The notes under the pieces: model-generated
The model's input: the letters and a program-made list of their open reading frames with translations, nothing else
Told to the model about the DNA's origin: nothing
Database searches by the model: none
From: Vreelandella alkaliphila
GTDB lineage: Bacteria; Pseudomonadota; Gammaproteobacteria; Pseudomonadales; Halomonadaceae
Assembly (NCBI RefSeq): GCF_016107625.1
Contig: NZ_JABASV010000003.1
Location: 124,001 to 188,000 of the forward strand
Direction of reading: 5' to 3'
Length of the DNA stretch: 64,000 bases
Translations under genes and position numbers: made by a program
Shown here: positions 8,544 through 18,360 of the stretch, one piece after another
How positions within the stretch are numbered: position 1 is the first letter of the stretch
How the letters are laid out: every line of letters begins with the position of its first letter

Positions 8544-9593
8544 CTATAGGTGTTTAGTAGGCGTTAGCGTGTCCAGCGGCCAGCGCGGTGTAGCCTTCAT
8601 AATGCCGTTGTCATCATGCTCACCCGCCGCCAGTCGTTGGGCGCCCACATAAGCGATCATCGCGCCATTGTCGGTGCAGAAGCGCCCGCGAGGGTAATAA
8701 GATCGCGCGTTGCGTTTCTCCGTTTCAACCGCGAGGCGTTCGCGCAGGCGTTGATTAGCGCTAACGCCTCCTGCCACCACTAAGCGCTTCAATCCGGTTT
8801 GATCCAGTGCGCGGCGACATTTGATAACCAGGGTGTCCACTACGGCTTCTTCAAATGCCCTCGCCACATCAGCCTTGGCCTGGGTGTCTAGCTCGCCAGC
8901 AGCTTCTAATTGGCGAATAGCGGTCAGCGTGTGGGTTTTCAAGCCGGAGAAACTGAAGTCTAGGCCAGGGCGGTCGGTCATTGGCCGTGGAAAGCGGAAG
9001 CGTTTTGGATTGCCCTGTTCAGCAAGCTTAGCAACGTGAGGGCCACCGGGGTAGGGGAGCCCGAGCATTTTGGCCGCTTTGTCAAAGGCCTCACCCGCTG
9101 CATCATCAACGGATTCCCCGAGTAACTGGTAGTGTCCTAGGGCCTGTACTTCGACAAGTTGAGTGTGTCCGCCAGAGACCAATAAGGCGACGAAAGGGAA
9201 GTCAGGGGCATCATCTTCCAGCATAGGGGCTAGCAGGTGGCCTTCCATGTGGTGTACGCCCAGTACGGGGATGTTCAACGCACGTGCCATACCATGCGCT
9301 GTGCTGGCGCCCACCATGAGTGCGCCGACTAACCCCGGGCCAGCAGTGTAGGCAATGCCGTCTAGGTCGCTACGCGTCATCTTGGCGTCGTGCAATACTT
9401 GCTCGATCAGTGGCAATAGTTTGCGCGTATGGTCGCGAGAAGCGAGTTCAGGCACCACGCCGCCATACTCGGCATGCATGGCAATTTGACTATACAGCGC
9501 GTCAGCGAGCAGGCCGCGGCCTCCAGTGTGCGAAGTATCATAAATCGCGACGCCCGTTTCATCGCAAGACGTTTCAATGCCTAGTACGCGCAT
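8544..9593 (-). CDS. tsaD: tRNA N6-threonylcarbamoyladenosine transferase TsaD
   Basis: Catalytic subunit that transfers the threonylcarbamoyl group to A37 of ANN-decoding tRNAs, working with TsaB and TsaE. The N-terminal [19 protein letters not shown] (ASKHA fold) and the metal-binding HHMEGH (about residue 115) are present, as are [10 protein letters not shown] and [13 protein letters not shown]. Length 349 is slightly longer than E. coli (337). It is divergent from rpsU, the standard gammaproteobacterial layout. Confidence 0.96.
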   Translation of the reverse strand: MRVLGIETSCDETGVAIYDTSHTGGRGLLADALYSQIAMHAEYGGVVPELASRDHTRKLLPLIEQVLHDAKMTRSDLDGIAYTAGPGLVGALMVGASTAHGMARALNIPVLGVHHMEGHLLAPMLEDDAPDFPFVALLVSGGHTQLVEVQALGHYQLLGESVDDAAGEAFDKAAKMLGLPYPGGPHVAKLAEQGNPKRFRFPRPMTDRPGLDFSFSGLKTHTLTAIRQLEAAGELDTQAKADVARAFEEAVVDTLVIKCRRALDQTGLKRLVVAGGVSANQRLRERLAVETEKRNARSYYPRGRFCTDNGAMIAYVGAQRLAAGEHDDNGIMKATPRWPLDTLTPTKHL

Positions 9594-9694
9594 GGCTGAA
9601 GAACTCGTTGTAAGTTAAAAAGTTGCAGGTTAGAAACCAGTGCTGCTAATCAGTCGCCTAGTTTAGCATTCTCATGCTTAAGGCGCGTAAGCAT

Positions 9695-9723
9695 TTGCAA
9701 AGATCGCCAACCACGACTAGACT
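9695..9723 (+). promoter_or_regulatory. Candidate sigma-70 promoter for rpsU
   Basis: TTGCAA (9695-9700) and TAGACT (9718-9723) are separated by 17 bases; each matches four of six consensus positions. It would start transcription about 80 bases before rpsU, upstream of a hairpin leader. Inference from sequence only. Confidence 0.35.
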
Positions 9724-9746
9724 ACTGTGCGCTGTAAAACTGGGTC

Positions 9747-9770
9747 GTACACTGTATTCTAAAAGTGTAC
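9747..9770 (+). promoter_or_regulatory. Perfect inverted repeat in the rpsU leader
   Basis: GTACACT (9747-9753) and AGTGTAC (9764-9770) flank a 10-base loop. It lies between the candidate promoter and the rpsU start, so it could be an mRNA hairpin or an operator. No run of T follows, so it is not a classic terminator. Confidence 0.45.
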
Positions 9771-9813
9771 GTACTATCCGAACTCAAGACTCCTTAAGGT
9801 AGGTGAGTGCTTA

Positions 9814-10029
9814 ATGCCTTCTGTAAAAGTACGTGATAACGAGCCGTTTGACGTCGCCCTGCGTCGCTTCAAGCGTTCTTGCGAAAAAGCCGGTGTTCTT
9901 TCTGAAGTACGCCGCCGCGAGCACTATGAGAAGCCGACTGCTGAGCGTAAACGCAAAGCGGCAGCTGCCGTAAAACGCCACGCCAAGAAAATTCAGCGTG
10001 AGCAAAAGCGTTTCGAACGGCTCTATTGA
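9814..10029 (+). CDS. rpsU: 30S ribosomal protein bS21
   Basis: Small basic ribosomal protein needed for translation initiation. The 71 residues start [20 protein letters not shown] and end in the Arg/Lys-rich tail with [11 protein letters not shown]; length and charge are standard. An AAGGTAGGTGAG stretch ahead of ATG supplies the ribosome site. It heads the macromolecular synthesis group rpsU-dnaG-rpoD, with a terminator hairpin between it and dnaG. Confidence 0.97.
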   Translation: MPSVKVRDNEPFDVALRRFKRSCEKAGVLSEVRRREHYEKPTAERKRKAAAAVKRHAKKIQREQKRFERLY

Positions 10030-10082
10030 TCCGTACCCGAGGGGGCCGGAGCAGTTAGCTGGCCATCTCAAGAGGGATGTCA

Positions 10083-10114
10083 AGCGGCCGCCACTAGGTG
10101 GCCGTTTGTTTTTG
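10083..10114 (+). terminator. Terminator/attenuator between rpsU and dnaG
   Basis: CGGCCGCC (10085-10092) pairs with GGTGGCCG (10097-10104) across a four-base loop, with one G-T wobble, followed by TTTGTTTTTGTTTT. In E. coli a partial terminator at this place lets S21 be made in large excess over primase; the position here suggests the same use. Confidence 0.85.
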
Positions 10115-10206
10115 TTTTGATTTATCGCTGTCTATGGTGATTTGGTAATAAGCCCGATGACCCTAGGCAAGTGAGTTAGCGCTTTGCGCGAGGATGCCCG
10201 CAGTTC

Positions 10207-12111
10207 ATGGCAGGCCAAATTCCACAACGTTTTATCGATGACCTGTTAGGCCGCGTTGATGTGGTCGAGGTGGTTGGTGAGCGTGTGCAGCTTAAAAAGG
10301 CCGGGCGTAACTATTCTGGGCTATGTCCTTTCCATCAAGAGAAAACCCCATCGTTTACGGTCAGCGCTGATAAACAGTTTTATCACTGCTTTGGGTGTGG
10401 TGCCCACGGTAATGCGCTACGCTTTCTAATGGAATACGACAAACTACCCTTTCCCGATGCGGTTGAGCAGTTGGCTAGTCGTTTAGGGCTGGATGTTCCT
10501 CGTGAGGGTGCCGATGATCCGCGCGCCCAGCAGCGCGAAAAAAAGCGCAAAGAGGGCGTTAATCTTCTTGAACTTGCTGCCAGTTTTTATCGAGAACGGC
10601 TAAAAATGCAGGAAGGGCAGGGAGCGCAGCGTTATCTGCAAGGGCGCGGATTATCTCCAGATGTTGTCAGTACTTATGGTATTGGCTATGCGCCTGGTGG
10701 GTGGGAAGCCCTAAAGCAGCACTTGAGTGCGCGGGGTATTGGTGAGCCTGTACAAGTAGAGTATGGCTTGCTTATTCACCGTGAAGACACCGGGCGAACG
10801 TATGACCGCTTTCGTGATCGAGTGATGTTTCCCATTCGGGATTTAAGGGGGCGCACCATCGCGTTTGGCGGTCGGGTAATGGGCGATGAGCAGCCTAAGT
10901 ATCTGAACTCGCCTGAAACGCCTGTCTTTCACAAGGGACGTGAGCTGTATGGGTTGTATGAGGCTCGCCAAGCGTCAAGCAAGCTTGAGCAGCTCGTCAT
11001 CGTTGAAGGTTACATGGATGTCGTGGCGCTGGCGCAGTACGGTATCAACAACGCTGTCGCAACCTTAGGGACGGCTACAACAGAAGACCATCTAAGCCGA
11101 CTATTTCGTTTAGTTAGCCGTGTGGTTTTTTGCTTTGACGGTGACCGTGCAGGACGTCAAGCGGCCAGCCGTGCGTTGGAAACCGCCTTGCCGCAGATGA
11201 TTGACGGTCGTGAAGCGCGCTTCCTGTTTCTGCCGGAAGGTGACGACCCGGATACGCTAGTACGCCGTGAAGGTAGCGACGCATTTCAAGATCGCGTTAC
11301 CTGTGCGATGCCGCTATCTGAGTTTCTTTTTGAGCAGGCAGCGCAGGGGCGAGACTTGAATACCGTGGAAGGGCGAGAGCGGTTTGCAAGTCAGGTGCTT
11401 GAGGCATTGAACAAAGTGCCTGAAGGCATGCTCAAATCGTTACTGTTGGAGGCGTTAGCTAAGCGCAGTGGGTTGGCACAATCGCAACTGAAAACGCTGC
11501 TTGATAAACGCGCGGCCGCCAGTGCGCAAAAAGAGGCACAGAAAGCGCCTTCGCAGGAAGCCGTGCACTGGGAGCCGCTTGAGTCGCCCGACATGATGCC
11601 GTTTGAGCATCATGAGGAGCAGCTGGTCGGCGCAAAGCCTGCTGGTAAAAAGGCACAAAAGGGGCGCGCTCAGTCGCCTCGCCCGCAAGTGCTCTCAACC
11701 GTTGCGCGTATTGTGCAGCTACTGTTGCATGAGCCTGGTTTAGTGACGTCGCTGCCGGATTCCCTGGATTGGTTGCCGGAGAGTGAAGAAGCACCGTTAT
11801 GCCGTGACTTGATTGAGTTACTACGTGCCGGGCGTTATCGCAGCCCGCAAGTGGTGTTGGCGCACTTTCAGGGGAGCCATGAAGGTCAGGTCTTGGCTGA
11901 GTTGGCGTCACGGGAGTTGCTGATTCCCAAGGGAACCCGAGAGACTGAGCTGACAGGGTTGGTTGAACATCTAATAGAGGTTCAGCGCAAGCGATCGCCT
12001 CAGGAAGAGTACCAGGCGTTGCTGGATTTAGAGCGTTCTGGGCAAAAGCTGGATAAAGCGCAGCGGCAGCGTTTGGCAAGCTTAATGATGGAGCTTGTTC
12101 AACGACATTAA
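10207..12111 (+). CDS. dnaG: DNA primase DnaG
   Basis: Synthesises RNA primers at the replication fork. Domains in order: CHC2 zinc-binding domain (about residues 1-100, with CPFH and CFGC), catalytic core with the TOPRIM segment LVIVEGYMDVVAL (about 260) and the acidic CFDGDRAGRQAA (about 310), and a C-terminal DnaB-helicase-binding domain after a basic, low-complexity linker (about 430-495). Length 634 is a little above E. coli (581), mainly because of the linker. ATG 10207 follows GCGAGGA. Confidence 0.96.
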   Translation: MAGQIPQRFIDDLLGRVDVVEVVGERVQLKKAGRNYSGLCPFHQEKTPSFTVSADKQFYHCFGCGAHGNALRFLMEYDKLPFPDAVEQLASRLGLDVPREGADDPRAQQREKKRKEGVNLLELAASFYRERLKMQEGQGAQRYLQGRGLSPDVVSTYGIGYAPGGWEALKQHLSARGIGEPVQVEYGLLIHREDTGRTYDRFRDRVMFPIRDLRGRTIAFGGRVMGDEQPKYLNSPETPVFHKGRELYGLYEARQASSKLEQLVIVEGYMDVVALAQYGINNAVATLGTATTEDHLSRLFRLVSRVVFCFDGDRAGRQAASRALETALPQMIDGREARFLFLPEGDDPDTLVRREGSDAFQDRVTCAMPLSEFLFEQAAQGRDLNTVEGRERFASQVLEALNKVPEGMLKSLLLEALAKRSGLAQSQLKTLLDKRAAASAQKEAQKAPSQEAVHWEPLESPDMMPFEHHEEQLVGAKPAGKKAQKGRAQSPRPQVLSTVARIVQLLLHEPGLVTSLPDSLDWLPESEEAPLCRDLIELLRAGRYRSPQVVLAHFQGSHEGQVLAELASRELLIPKGTRETELTGLVEHLIEVQRKRSPQEEYQALLDLERSGQKLDKAQRQRLASLMMELVQRH

Positions 12112-12135
12112 GCCGGCTTTACGGCGTTTGTCTTT

Positions 12136-12167
12136 GAATGAGTAGAGTTTGGAATGAGTAGAGTTTG
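12136..12167 (+). repeat. Two perfect adjacent 16-bp direct repeats
   Basis: GAATGAGTAGAGTTTG occurs at 12136-12151 and again at 12152-12167, in the dnaG-rpoD intergenic region. It probably arose by a recent slipped duplication. No function is evident. Confidence 0.9.
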
Positions 12168-12280
12168 AGGCGCTAGGGTTGAATTTCCCTAACGTTGGCA
12201 CCAAATAAAGGGTCAGTCGCCAGGCGCTGGCCTAACCGAACAACCTAACACACCTGAATGACCGCGCAAATACGTTTCGC

Positions 12281-12310
12281 TGGAAAAATTCCTGCTATTT
12301 ACGCTATACT
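12281..12310 (+). promoter_or_regulatory. Candidate promoter for rpoD
   Basis: TATACT (12305-12310) is a good -10 element. TGGAAA (12281-12286), 18 bases upstream, is a weak -35. A separate rpoD promoter inside the macromolecular synthesis operon is known in E. coli; this is a sequence-based guess. Confidence 0.4.
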
Positions 12311-12381
12311 GTTCGGCTTGTTGAGTTTAATCGATTCAGCGCCCCAGGTGTTTCATTCTTCTTCGTCGAGATAGGGTTTCT

Positions 12382-14238
12382 ATGGCTGGAAATGCGCAGC
12401 AGCAGTCACGTCTGAAGGAGTTGATCGCGCGCGGCAAGGAACAGGGCTACCTGACCTATGCCGAGGTCAACGACCATCTACCCGAGGATATCGCCGACCC
12501 GGATCAAGTGGAAGACATCATTGGCATGATCAACGACATGGGTATCAGTGTCGTTGAAGAAGCGCCAGATGAAGACACTTTGATGATGTCGGATCACTCC
12601 ACGGACGAGTCCGCTGCGGAAGAGGCCGTCGCGGCACTCGCCGCCGTGGAAAGCGACGTCGGTCGCACTACCGACCCTGTGCGCATGTACATGCGCGAAA
12701 TGGGTACGGTTGAACTTCTAACCCGCGAAGGTGAGATCGAAATCGCCAAGCGGATAGAAGAGGGCACGCGGGAAGTGATGTCAGCGCTGGCGTATTTGCC
12801 TGGCGCTGTTGCTTCTATCCTGGATGCCTACGATGCCACGCAGGATGAAGAAGCGCCTGGTCGCTTGTCTGATCTGTTCTCTGGCTTTATCGACCCCGAC
12901 GAGGGGATTCCAGGCGTTGCAGAAGCCGAAGTGCCCGAGCCTGAGCCGGAAGCCGAGTTGAGCGATGATGATGATCTCGACAGCGACGGTGACGACGAAG
13001 ATGACGACAGCACGGCCAGCGAAGGCGGCCCTGATCCGGAAGAAGCGAAAGCTCGTTTCGAACAAATCCGTGAGCAGAATGCCGCTGTTGAAGCTGCGTT
13101 GGCGAAATATGGTCGTGGTAGCGCGGAGCTTAAAAGTGAGCAGTTGCGTTTAGCCGAGCTGTTTTCGCCTATTAAGCTGGTGCCGAAGCATTTTGAGCGT
13201 CTGGTCGGCCAAGTACGTATTAGTGTTGAGCAGGTGCGTGCCCAAGAAAAAGCGGTTATGCAGCTGTGCGTGAAGAAAGCTAAAGTACCGCGCAAAACCT
13301 TCATTAAGTCGTTCCCTGGGTACGAGTCTAATCCAAAATGGTTAGACACCTTCCAGGAAGCGCAGCCCAAGTATGCTGACCGTCTTGAGCCACTGCGCGC
13401 CGATATTGCTCGTTCGCAGCGCAAAATTGCCTTTGAGGAAGACATGGTGCAGCTCACCGTGGCCGACCTCAAGGAAGTTAACCGCAAGCTCTCTATTGGC
13501 GAGGCGAAAGCACGTCGTGCTAAGAAAGAGATGGTTGAGGCTAACCTGCGTTTGGTAATTTCGATTGCGAAGAAATACACCAACCGTGGCCTGCAGTTCC
13601 TGGATCTAATCCAAGAAGGCAACATTGGCTTGATGAAAGCGGTTGATAAGTTCGAATATCGCCGTGGTTACAAGTTCTCGACCTATGCCACATGGTGGAT
13701 TCGTCAGGCGATTACGCGCTCTATCGCTGACCAGGCACGCACCATCCGTATTCCGGTGCACATGATTGAGACGATCAATAAGCTCAATCGTGTTTCTCGT
13801 CAGATGCTGCAGGAAATGGGCCGCGAGCCAACGCCGGAAGAGCTGGGCGAACGCCTGGAAATGCCGGAAGACAAAGTACGCAAAGTGCTAAAAATTGCCA
13901 AAGAGCCGATCTCTATGGAGACGCCGATTGGTGATGACGACGATTCGCACTTAGGTGACTTTATCGAAGACGGCACTATGCTGTTGCCGATTGATATGGC
14001 CACCGGCGAAGGCTTGATCGAAGCAACGCGTAACGTCCTTGGCGGCTTAACCGCACGTGAAGCGAAAGTGCTGCGCATGCGTTTCGGTATCGATATGAAT
14101 ACCGACCACACGCTAGAAGAAGTGGGTAAGCAGTTTGACGTTACTCGCGAGCGGATTCGTCAGATCGAAGCTAAGGCGCTGCGCAAGCTACGCCATCCGA
14201 GTCGCTCTGAGCCGCTGCGCTCATTCCTCGACGAGTGA
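12382..14238 (+). CDS. rpoD: Primary sigma factor RpoD (sigma-70)
   Basis: Directs RNA polymerase to housekeeping promoters. Region 1.1 (about 1-80), region 1.2 ([20 protein letters not shown], about 95), a long non-conserved region with a very acidic stretch near residues 190-215, region 2 ([20 protein letters not shown] and [14 protein letters not shown]), region 3 and region 4.2 ([20 protein letters not shown]) are all present. It ends [10 protein letters not shown], as in E. coli. Length 618 is normal. A strong rho-independent terminator follows. Confidence 0.98.
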   Translation: MAGNAQQQSRLKELIARGKEQGYLTYAEVNDHLPEDIADPDQVEDIIGMINDMGISVVEEAPDEDTLMMSDHSTDESAAEEAVAALAAVESDVGRTTDPVRMYMREMGTVELLTREGEIEIAKRIEEGTREVMSALAYLPGAVASILDAYDATQDEEAPGRLSDLFSGFIDPDEGIPGVAEAEVPEPEPEAELSDDDDLDSDGDDEDDDSTASEGGPDPEEAKARFEQIREQNAAVEAALAKYGRGSAELKSEQLRLAELFSPIKLVPKHFERLVGQVRISVEQVRAQEKAVMQLCVKKAKVPRKTFIKSFPGYESNPKWLDTFQEAQPKYADRLEPLRADIARSQRKIAFEEDMVQLTVADLKEVNRKLSIGEAKARRAKKEMVEANLRLVISIAKKYTNRGLQFLDLIQEGNIGLMKAVDKFEYRRGYKFSTYATWWIRQAITRSIADQARTIRIPVHMIETINKLNRVSRQMLQEMGREPTPEELGERLEMPEDKVRKVLKIAKEPISMETPIGDDDDSHLGDFIEDGTMLLPIDMATGEGLIEATRNVLGGLTAREAKVLRMRFGIDMNTDHTLEEVGKQFDVTRERIRQIEAKALRKLRHPSRSEPLRSFLDE

Positions 14239-14319
14239 TCAGTTAGTTCTCGTACTTGGTAAGTAGTGGCTAGTAAGTAGTAAATAGAAAGTGGTGAACT
14301 GATAGTCGTCACCATGAAC

Positions 14320-14354
14320 AAAAAGCCCGCCATTCTATGAACGGCGGGCTTTTT
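14320..14354. terminator. Strong bidirectional terminator between rpoD and the AbgT gene
   Basis: AAAAAGCCCGCC (14320-14331) and GGCGGGCTTTTT (14343-14354) form a perfect 12-bp stem with an 11-base loop. The A and T tails let it work for rpoD on the plus strand and for the convergent transporter on the minus strand. Confidence 0.93.
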
Positions 14355-14388
14355 GCGTTATGCCATAAGCGTTATATGGTGATATGGC

Positions 14389-15960
14389 TTAAAGCGTGTA
14401 ATGCGTGGCTGATCCTGGGCCGACAGGCAAGCCAAAAACAAATACCCAAATAAAGAACAGCAGGCTCCAGCCAATCAGCATAAATAGCGTGTAGGGCAGC
14501 ATAATCGCTACCAACGTACCAATGCCCATATCTTTACGATAGCGAGTTGCTACGGCAAGAATTAAACCAAAGTAGCTCATCATGGGGGTAATTAAGTTAG
14601 TAACCGAATCGCCGATTCGATACGCCGCCTGAATTACTTCAGGGGCATAGCCCATTAGCATCAGCATCGGTACAAAGATGGGAGCTGTTACTGCCCACTG
14701 TGCAGAGGCGCTGCCTAGTGATAGGTTGACGAACGCACACATAATAATAAACAGCGCGAACAGACCAGGGCCGCGTAGCCCCAAAGACTGCAGCAGATCG
14801 GCACCGGCAACGGCTGTGACAGTGCCAAAGTTACTCCAGTTAAACAGCGCTACAAACTGTGCCGCAAAAAAGACCAGAACGATATAAAGGCCGAGGCTAC
14901 TCATACTTTTCGCCATAGCATCGACAATATCGCGATCGTTTTGCATGGTGCCTGCTAGGCGGCCATAGACAAACCCCAATACGGTGAAGGACACCGCGAC
15001 AATTACCACAATGCCACGCAAAAAGGGCGAGCCGCTAATTAGCCCTGTTTCGGGGTTACGCAATATGCCGCTTTCGGGCACAACCATGACCGCGACCAGA
15101 GCGGCTAATGCTAATGTCGCAAGTCCAGTCCCTTTTAAGGCGCGCTTCTCTGAGTCGGATAGCCCTTCCATGCGCTGGTTTTCAATGCCGCTATCAGCAT
15201 AGGCAGAATCGAATTTACCTAGCTTGGGTTCTACGATTCGCTCAGTAACAAAGCCACCAATAAGCGTGACAAAGAACGTACTGGCGAACATAAAGAACCA
15301 GTTGGCTTCTGCGCCCACAATGTAAGCAGGGTCAAGAAGACGTGCTGCTTCCTGGGTGATGCCCGATAGTAGCGGGTCAACAGTACCAATCAGTAAGTTA
15401 GCGCTGTAGCCTCCAGAAACACCGCAGAACGCAGCCGCTAGGCCCGCCAATGGATGACGCCCTAATGAGTGGAAAATCATGGCCGCTAAAGGAATTAATA
15501 CGACATAGCCAAGCTCAGCCGCCATGTTCGACATGATGCCGGCAAACACCACTGCATAGGTGACAATGCGCGGCGAGCGATTGAGAACCAGCGCACGCAT
15601 GCTGGCTGAAAGCAGTCCTGAGTGCTCAGCAACGCCGACCCCCAGCATGGCTACCAGTACTGTACCCAGCGGTGCAAAGCTAGTGAAGTTAGTCACCATT
15701 TCAGTGACTAAACGGCGCAGGCCTTCGGCATTGAGCAGCGAATTAACCGCTATCCATTCACCTTCGTTAGCAGGGCGAGGGTCAGCAACAGATACTCCTA
15801 ATGCACCGGCGATGCCGCTGGCGATTACTACCAGAACACATAAAATAGCGAAGAGAGTAACAGGATGTGGGAGTAGATTACCCAGCCACTCAACGCTATC
15901 AAGAAAACGAGTAAATGCACCTCGCTTTAGGGTTTCTTGGCGATTTTGTGAGTTTGTCAT
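14389..15960 (-). CDS. AbgT family transporter
   Basis: Inner-membrane protein of 523 residues with about 11-12 hydrophobic segments, matching the AbgT family (p-aminobenzoyl-glutamate uptake in E. coli; sulfonamide/antimetabolite efflux reported for MtrF and YdaH). Family features are LGNLLPHPVTLFAIL near residue 30, the re-entrant-loop segments GVSGGYSANLLIGTVDPLL (about 185) and SVTNLITPMMSYFGL near 455. The substrate cannot be told from sequence. It converges on rpoD at the shared terminator and no abgA/abgB hydrolase genes are nearby. Confidence 0.88.
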   Translation of the reverse strand: MTNSQNRQETLKRGAFTRFLDSVEWLGNLLPHPVTLFAILCVLVVIASGIAGALGVSVADPRPANEGEWIAVNSLLNAEGLRRLVTEMVTNFTSFAPLGTVLVAMLGVGVAEHSGLLSASMRALVLNRSPRIVTYAVVFAGIMSNMAAELGYVVLIPLAAMIFHSLGRHPLAGLAAAFCGVSGGYSANLLIGTVDPLLSGITQEAARLLDPAYIVGAEANWFFMFASTFFVTLIGGFVTERIVEPKLGKFDSAYADSGIENQRMEGLSDSEKRALKGTGLATLALAALVAVMVVPESGILRNPETGLISGSPFLRGIVVIVAVSFTVLGFVYGRLAGTMQNDRDIVDAMAKSMSSLGLYIVLVFFAAQFVALFNWSNFGTVTAVAGADLLQSLGLRGPGLFALFIIMCAFVNLSLGSASAQWAVTAPIFVPMLMLMGYAPEVIQAAYRIGDSVTNLITPMMSYFGLILAVATRYRKDMGIGTLVAIMLPYTLFMLIGWSLLFFIWVFVFGLPVGPGSATHYTL

Positions 15961-16072
15961 AAGGTTTTTGTCGTCAGTAGGTTGTTTTTCAGCAAAAAAT
16001 GCCCATGAGTCTGGGGGACGACACTACGTTGAAGCCATCGGGGTCGCAAATGGCTTTATGTATAGCGAGATG

Positions 16073-16110
16073 TAAAAAATGAATGCCGCCTGCGCAAGGT
16101 GTAAGGCGGC
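16073..16110 (-). terminator. Probable terminator after the 16145 membrane-protein gene
   Basis: On the minus strand GCCGCC (16110-16105) pairs with GGCGGC (16090-16085); the RNA then reads ATTCATTTTTT. It lies 35 bases past the stop of the upstream minus-strand gene and before the AbgT gene. Confidence 0.6.
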
Positions 16111-16144
16111 GATAAAAAAGGGCTGCTAGCGGGAGATGAGAGGA

Positions 16145-16795
16145 CTAGCGTGCGACTTGTCGCGCTTTGTAAATACGCCGAGCAATCAGCAGAAGCTCAA
16201 TCATGGCAAATAGAATCAGGCTGTAGCCTAAAAGCTCGATGGCTTCCTCAGCGACATCTTTAAATTCGCGAATATAGTTATCCTGCATGACGGCTCGCCA
16301 GAAGTCTTGGCGACCATAAAGGCGGGAGAAAATATAGGTAACGAGCACACCGCCAGTGAAAAGTCCAAACGCGAACGTATTGCTATAATGTGAAAATTCT
16401 TCAATAAATCGACGACGCTGGACGACTACCCAGGCAAGGCTAGGGATGACAATTAACGATACCAGCACTTTCCAAGAGTTGTCTGCGACGTAGTAATCTA
16501 AAAAGTAATCCTGTTCGCGTACCAGCGACGCAGCCACAAACGCCAGCAATAGAAGCGTAACAGTAGGCCATACCTTGAGTACTTGGCGCACGTAGATGAG
16601 TAAGCCACAACAGCTAGCCAGTACCAGGGTTTGAGTGAACTCTGTAAAGCCTAATTCGGTATAGCGCACATCGGGTAGGTAGAGAGCTTCAAAATATCCG
16701 CCTTGGGCGATACCAGCGACAAAAAACATATAAAGTGTTGCGCGCAGAAGCGTATATCCAAAACTGAGTGGCCACTGCGGTGGGGAAGATGGCAT
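16145..16795 (-). CDS. Uncharacterised integral membrane protein
   Basis: 216 residues with about six hydrophobic segments (near 12-30, 54-72, 77-92, 106-124, 140-158 and 188-206) and short charged loops such as VREQDYFLDYYVADNS. I do not recognise a family. The loop residues HYSN and REQDYF and the C-terminal basic tail IYKARQVAR are the only distinctive features. It stands alone, with its own terminator and a divergent neighbour (sdaA). Function unknown. Confidence 0.75.
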   Translation of the reverse strand: MPSSPPQWPLSFGYTLLRATLYMFFVAGIAQGGYFEALYLPDVRYTELGFTEFTQTLVLASCCGLLIYVRQVLKVWPTVTLLLLAFVAASLVREQDYFLDYYVADNSWKVLVSLIVIPSLAWVVVQRRRFIEEFSHYSNTFAFGLFTGGVLVTYIFSRLYGRQDFWRAVMQDNYIREFKDVAEEAIELLGYSLILFAMIELLLIARRIYKARQVAR

Positions 16796-16992
16796 ACCAA
16801 CATCCTTATCAGAGAGATGACGTTGTAAGAGAGGGGCTTAAAAACATGCATAGAAGAATGTTCATTATATCGACACACTTCTATGCTCGCACGTCGAACT
16901 TAATGTGAGCTGCTCGACTAATGGTGGATTAAGGCTGCAAAGTAACTAGTTATTAGGTAATCAACAATTACCGCTGAAGGGCAGACAACACA

Positions 16993-18360
16993 ATGGCAAT
17001 AAGCGTTTTTGATCTCTTTAGAATTGGGATTGGCCCATCAAGCTCTCATACGGTTGGGCCGATGCGTGCGGCGCGCGATTTTAGTCAAGCGGTTATCTCA
17101 CCCTCGCTGACGCGCATTGTGGCTAGGCTCCACGGTTCGTTAGCTTCTACTGGCATCGGGCATGGTACTGATAGTGCGGTCATCATGGGCTTGATGGGCG
17201 AAACGCCAGAGTCAATCGATCCTGACACCATTACTGAGCGGCTACATGCGCTGGATGAAGGCGCTTTAATAACGCTGCCCAATGGGCAAGCGCTATCGTT
17301 TGATCGCAGTCAGGATATTGAATGGGACGACCATTGTCTGCCATTTCACCCCAACGCTATGGTGTTGACGGCTTATCAGTACGATACGGTTATTGCGACA
17401 AATACTTACTATTCCCTTGGTGGTGGCTTTTATGTCGATCAAGCCTGCGCCGATCAGGGTGGGTTAGACGAAGACAAAACCGCGCTACCTTACCCATTTG
17501 AAACGGCTAATGAGTTGTTGGCGCTTTGCCAAACAAATGGTTTGCGTATCAGTGAGCTCATGTTTGAAAACGAAAAAGCATGGCGCAGTGAAGAGGTGAT
17601 TCGCACAGAGCTGCTGACGATTTGGCAAGCCATGCGCAGCAGCATTGAAAATGGCTTAAAAGCGACGGGACACTTACCCGGTGGATTAAATGTTCGGCGA
17701 CGCGCCCATGGCTTGCACCAACAGCTGCTTTCACCACCGCAGAATCAACGCTTAATTGTATCGAGCTTTACTGTGATGGATTGGGTCAATTTGTTTGCAC
17801 TGGCAGTGAATGAAGAGAACGCCGCCGGTAAACGGATGGTCACTGCACCGACGAACGGTGCTGCCGGTATTGTGCCTGCTGTGCTGGCGTACTATTTGAA
17901 ATTTGAGCCAGATGCCTGTGACGACGACATAGTGGCCTTTTTGTTGGCAGCGGGCGCGATGGGCATATTATGTAAAAAGAACGCGTCTATTTCCGGAGCG
18001 GAAGTTGGCTGCCAGGGGGAGGTCGGCTCTGCTTGTGCGATGGCCGCAGCGGGGCTTGCAGAAGTGCTGGGTGGCTCGCCAAAACAGGTAGAGAACGCTG
18101 CTGAGATTGGTCTAGAGCATAATCTTGGCCTTACTTGCGACCCCGTGGCGGGGTTGGTTCAAGTGCCGTGTATTGAGCGAAACGCCATTGCCTCGGTGAA
18201 GGCGATCAATGCTGCGCGTATGGTGATGAATGGTGATGGTGAGCATTTTGTATCGTTGGATAAAGTGATTCGCACCATGCGTGACACTGGCCGAGATATG
18301 CAAGATAAATACAAAGAAACGTCAAAAGGCGGTTTGGCTGTTAACGCCATCGAGTGTTAG
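16993..18360 (+). CDS. sdaA: L-serine ammonia-lyase (L-serine dehydratase), iron-sulfur type
   Basis: Deaminates L-serine to pyruvate and ammonia using a [4Fe-4S] cluster. The single-chain form is 455 residues: a beta domain beginning [20 protein letters not shown] and a catalytic alpha domain with [14 protein letters not shown]. Cluster cysteines are visible in LLCKKNAS-type segment (Cys near 329), LTCDPVAG (about 380) and [10 protein letters not shown] (about 391). Its last bases overlap the stop of a convergent LysR gene. It is similar in length to E. coli SdaA (454). Confidence 0.94.
   Translation: MAISVFDLFRIGIGPSSSHTVGPMRAARDFSQAVISPSLTRIVARLHGSLASTGIGHGTDSAVIMGLMGETPESIDPDTITERLHALDEGALITLPNGQALSFDRSQDIEWDDHCLPFHPNAMVLTAYQYDTVIATNTYYSLGGGFYVDQACADQGGLDEDKTALPYPFETANELLALCQTNGLRISELMFENEKAWRSEEVIRTELLTIWQAMRSSIENGLKATGHLPGGLNVRRRAHGLHQQLLSPPQNQRLIVSSFTVMDWVNLFALAVNEENAAGKRMVTAPTNGAAGIVPAVLAYYLKFEPDACDDDIVAFLLAAGAMGILCKKNASISGAEVGCQGEVGSACAMAAAGLAEVLGGSPKQVENAAEIGLEHNLGLTCDPVAGLVQVPCIERNAIASVKAINAARMVMNGDGEHFVSLDKVIRTMRDTGRDMQDKYKETSKGGLAVNAIEC

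Noticed and set aside
11459..12079. 206-codon minus-strand frame inside dnaG
   Set aside because: Antisense to the conserved primase C-terminal domain; no recognisable motif or ribosome site.
12828..13625. Long minus-strand frame inside rpoD
   Set aside because: It lies antisense to a fully conserved sigma-70 gene, has a Ser/Arg-rich composition typical of a codon-phase shadow, and has no ribosome site.
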